Source: Candidatus Melainabacteria bacterium
GTDB lineage: Bacteria > Actinomycetota > Actinomycetes > Mycobacteriales > Pseudonocardiaceae
Direction of reading: 5' to 3'
NCBI GenBank assembly: GCA_903970565.1
Contig: CAJCJE010000312.1
Location: 1 to 13,231 of the forward strand
DNA: 13,231 bases
Below the pieces are notes generated by a model that was given only the letters and a program-made list of their open reading frames with translations, was not told where the DNA came from and ran no database searches. Shown piece by piece: positions 12,483 to 13,231 of this stretch. The translations under genes were made by a program, and so were the position numbers. The stretch's first letter is position 1; each line of letters starts with the position of its first letter.

Positions 12483-13231
12483 CGCTGCCCCCGGCCGGGT
12501 GGTGCCCCTCGCCCGCCGAGCCCTGTCCGGCCCCCTCGTGCTCCTCGTGCCGAGGACCGTCCTGGTGCCGGTTCACGTGCACGGCCGGCGCCTCCGGGTT
12601 ACCGACCACGACCAGCCGACCGTCCGAAGTGGTCAGCACCTCGACCGTCGCGCCGTAGAGCCGGCTCAGCGTGTCGCTGGTGATGACCTCGGTCGGCGTG
12701 CCGCTGATCGCCTCGCCCTGCGCGAAGTAGACGACCCGGTCCAGATAACTCAGGATCGGGTTGACGTCGTGCGCGACCATCAACACGCTGACGCCCTCCC
12801 GCCGGCAGATCTGACCGACCAGCGCCGCGATCCCGCTCTGGTTCGGCAGGTCCAGGCTGTCCAGCGGTTCGTCCAACAGCAGCACCGAGGGCCGCCGGAC
12901 CAGTGCCTGAGCGATCAGCAGCCGCTGCTGTTCACCCCCGGAGAGCTGCCCGATCGGTCGGTGCGCGTAGGCACTCGCGCCGACCAGGTCGATCACCTCG
13001 GCGACCCTGGCCTGCGCCGCCTTGCGGCGAGCCACGCCGATCCAGGGCAGCGGCAGCCCCCACCGGTCGCCATCCAGGCCCAGCCGCACCACGTCGACGC
13101 CCCGGATGCGCAGCGCCGGGTCGAAACTGCGGCGCTGCGGCAGATAGCCGACCCGGTGACTGGCCTGCCCCGGCTCGGCGCCCAGCACCCGGATGGTGCC
13201 GGACGCGGCGGGCAGCAGGCCGAGCACGATC
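12469..13231 (-). CDS. Metal ABC transporter ATP-binding protein (N-terminus outside window)
   Basis: The visible 253 residues are the bulk of an ATPase that powers divalent-metal import. Seen in order are the Q-loop region GYLPQRRSFD, the signature LSGGEQQR, the Walker B motif VLLLDEPL, the D-loop SLDLPN and the switch His in MVAHDVNP. Walker A and about 40 N-terminal residues are off the right edge; the frame is open there, so this is a partial gene, not a truncated one. Beyond the ATPase fold is a C-terminal tail of about 40 residues rich in His and acidic residues (VHVNRHQDGPRHEEHEGAG, then GEGHHPAGG), which could bind or sense metal. The stop TAG (12471-12469) lies inside the next gene, showing tight coupling with the permeases. 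Confidence 0.92.
   Translation of the reverse strand, partial: IVLGLLPAASGTIRVLGAEPGQASHRVGYLPQRRSFDPALRIRGVDVVRLGLDGDRWGLPLPWIGVARRKAAQARVAEVIDLVGASAYAHRPIGQLSGGEQQRLLIAQALVRRPSVLLLDEPLDSLDLPNQSGIAALVGQICRREGVSVLMVAHDVNPILSYLDRVVYFAQGEAISGTPTEVITSDTLSRLYGATVEVLTTSDGRLVVVGNPEAPAVHVNRHQDGPRHEEHEGAGQGSAGEGHHPAGGSDAAR

Overview
The window looks like a chromosomal segment from a high-GC actinomycete. A Nocardia or Rhodococcus relative is the best guess. This rests on the very high G+C, strong G/C third-position bias, GTG starts, a FadE24/FadE23-type acyl-CoA dehydrogenase pair, a CYP135-like P450 and a SecD-head lipoprotein. The species call is inference from protein style, not from a marker gene.

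Layout, left to right. (1) The last 36 codons of an unidentified + strand gene end at 112. They are followed by a 35-nt near-perfect palindrome that probably terminates it and the convergent lipoprotein gene (313-1005, -). The lipoprotein carries a SecD P1-head-like domain. (2) After a 330-bp divergent intergenic region, the two-gene operon fadE24-fadE23 (1335-3936, +) is read from a promoter overlapped by a TetR-type palindrome. (3) A small PH-like hypothetical gene (4118-4495, -) converges on it, separated by a hairpin. (4) A palindrome-bearing 660-bp intergenic region leads to a tiny Cys-rich gene (5156-5359, -) and another gene-poor stretch. (5) A cytochrome P450 (5794-7137, -) is divergent from a TetR regulator (7222-7857, +) followed by an alpha/beta hydrolase (7922-8806, +). 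A TATAC-N4-GTATA inverted repeat lies in the P450/TetR intergenic region. (6) A yybP-ykoY manganese riboswitch (about 8831-8956) precedes a TMEM165/GDT1-family manganese exporter (9034-9624, +). (7) About 1 kb of scrambled DNA follows: tandem 11-mers, an orphan promoter-like sequence, a stretch resembling the 3' end of the neighbouring permease gene, a coding-like remnant and a decayed IS3-family transposase. (8) A metal ABC transporter operon on the - strand (10717 to the window edge) encodes two ABC-3 permeases and an ATPase whose N-terminus lies beyond the edge.

How the genes may work together. FadE24 and FadE23 probably form one acyl-CoA dehydrogenase. The TetR regulator probably controls the P450 and its own hydrolase partner. 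The riboswitch senses Mn2+ and turns on the exporter when the metal is in excess, while the convergent ABC-3 transporter is a Mn/Zn-type importer. The right half may therefore be a divalent-metal homeostasis region interrupted by mobile-element debris. I saw no CRISPR array, tRNA, rRNA, prophage or obvious new defence system. The riboswitch-exporter unit, the SecD-head lipoprotein, the Cys-rich mini-gene and the scrambled junction are the items most worth following up.
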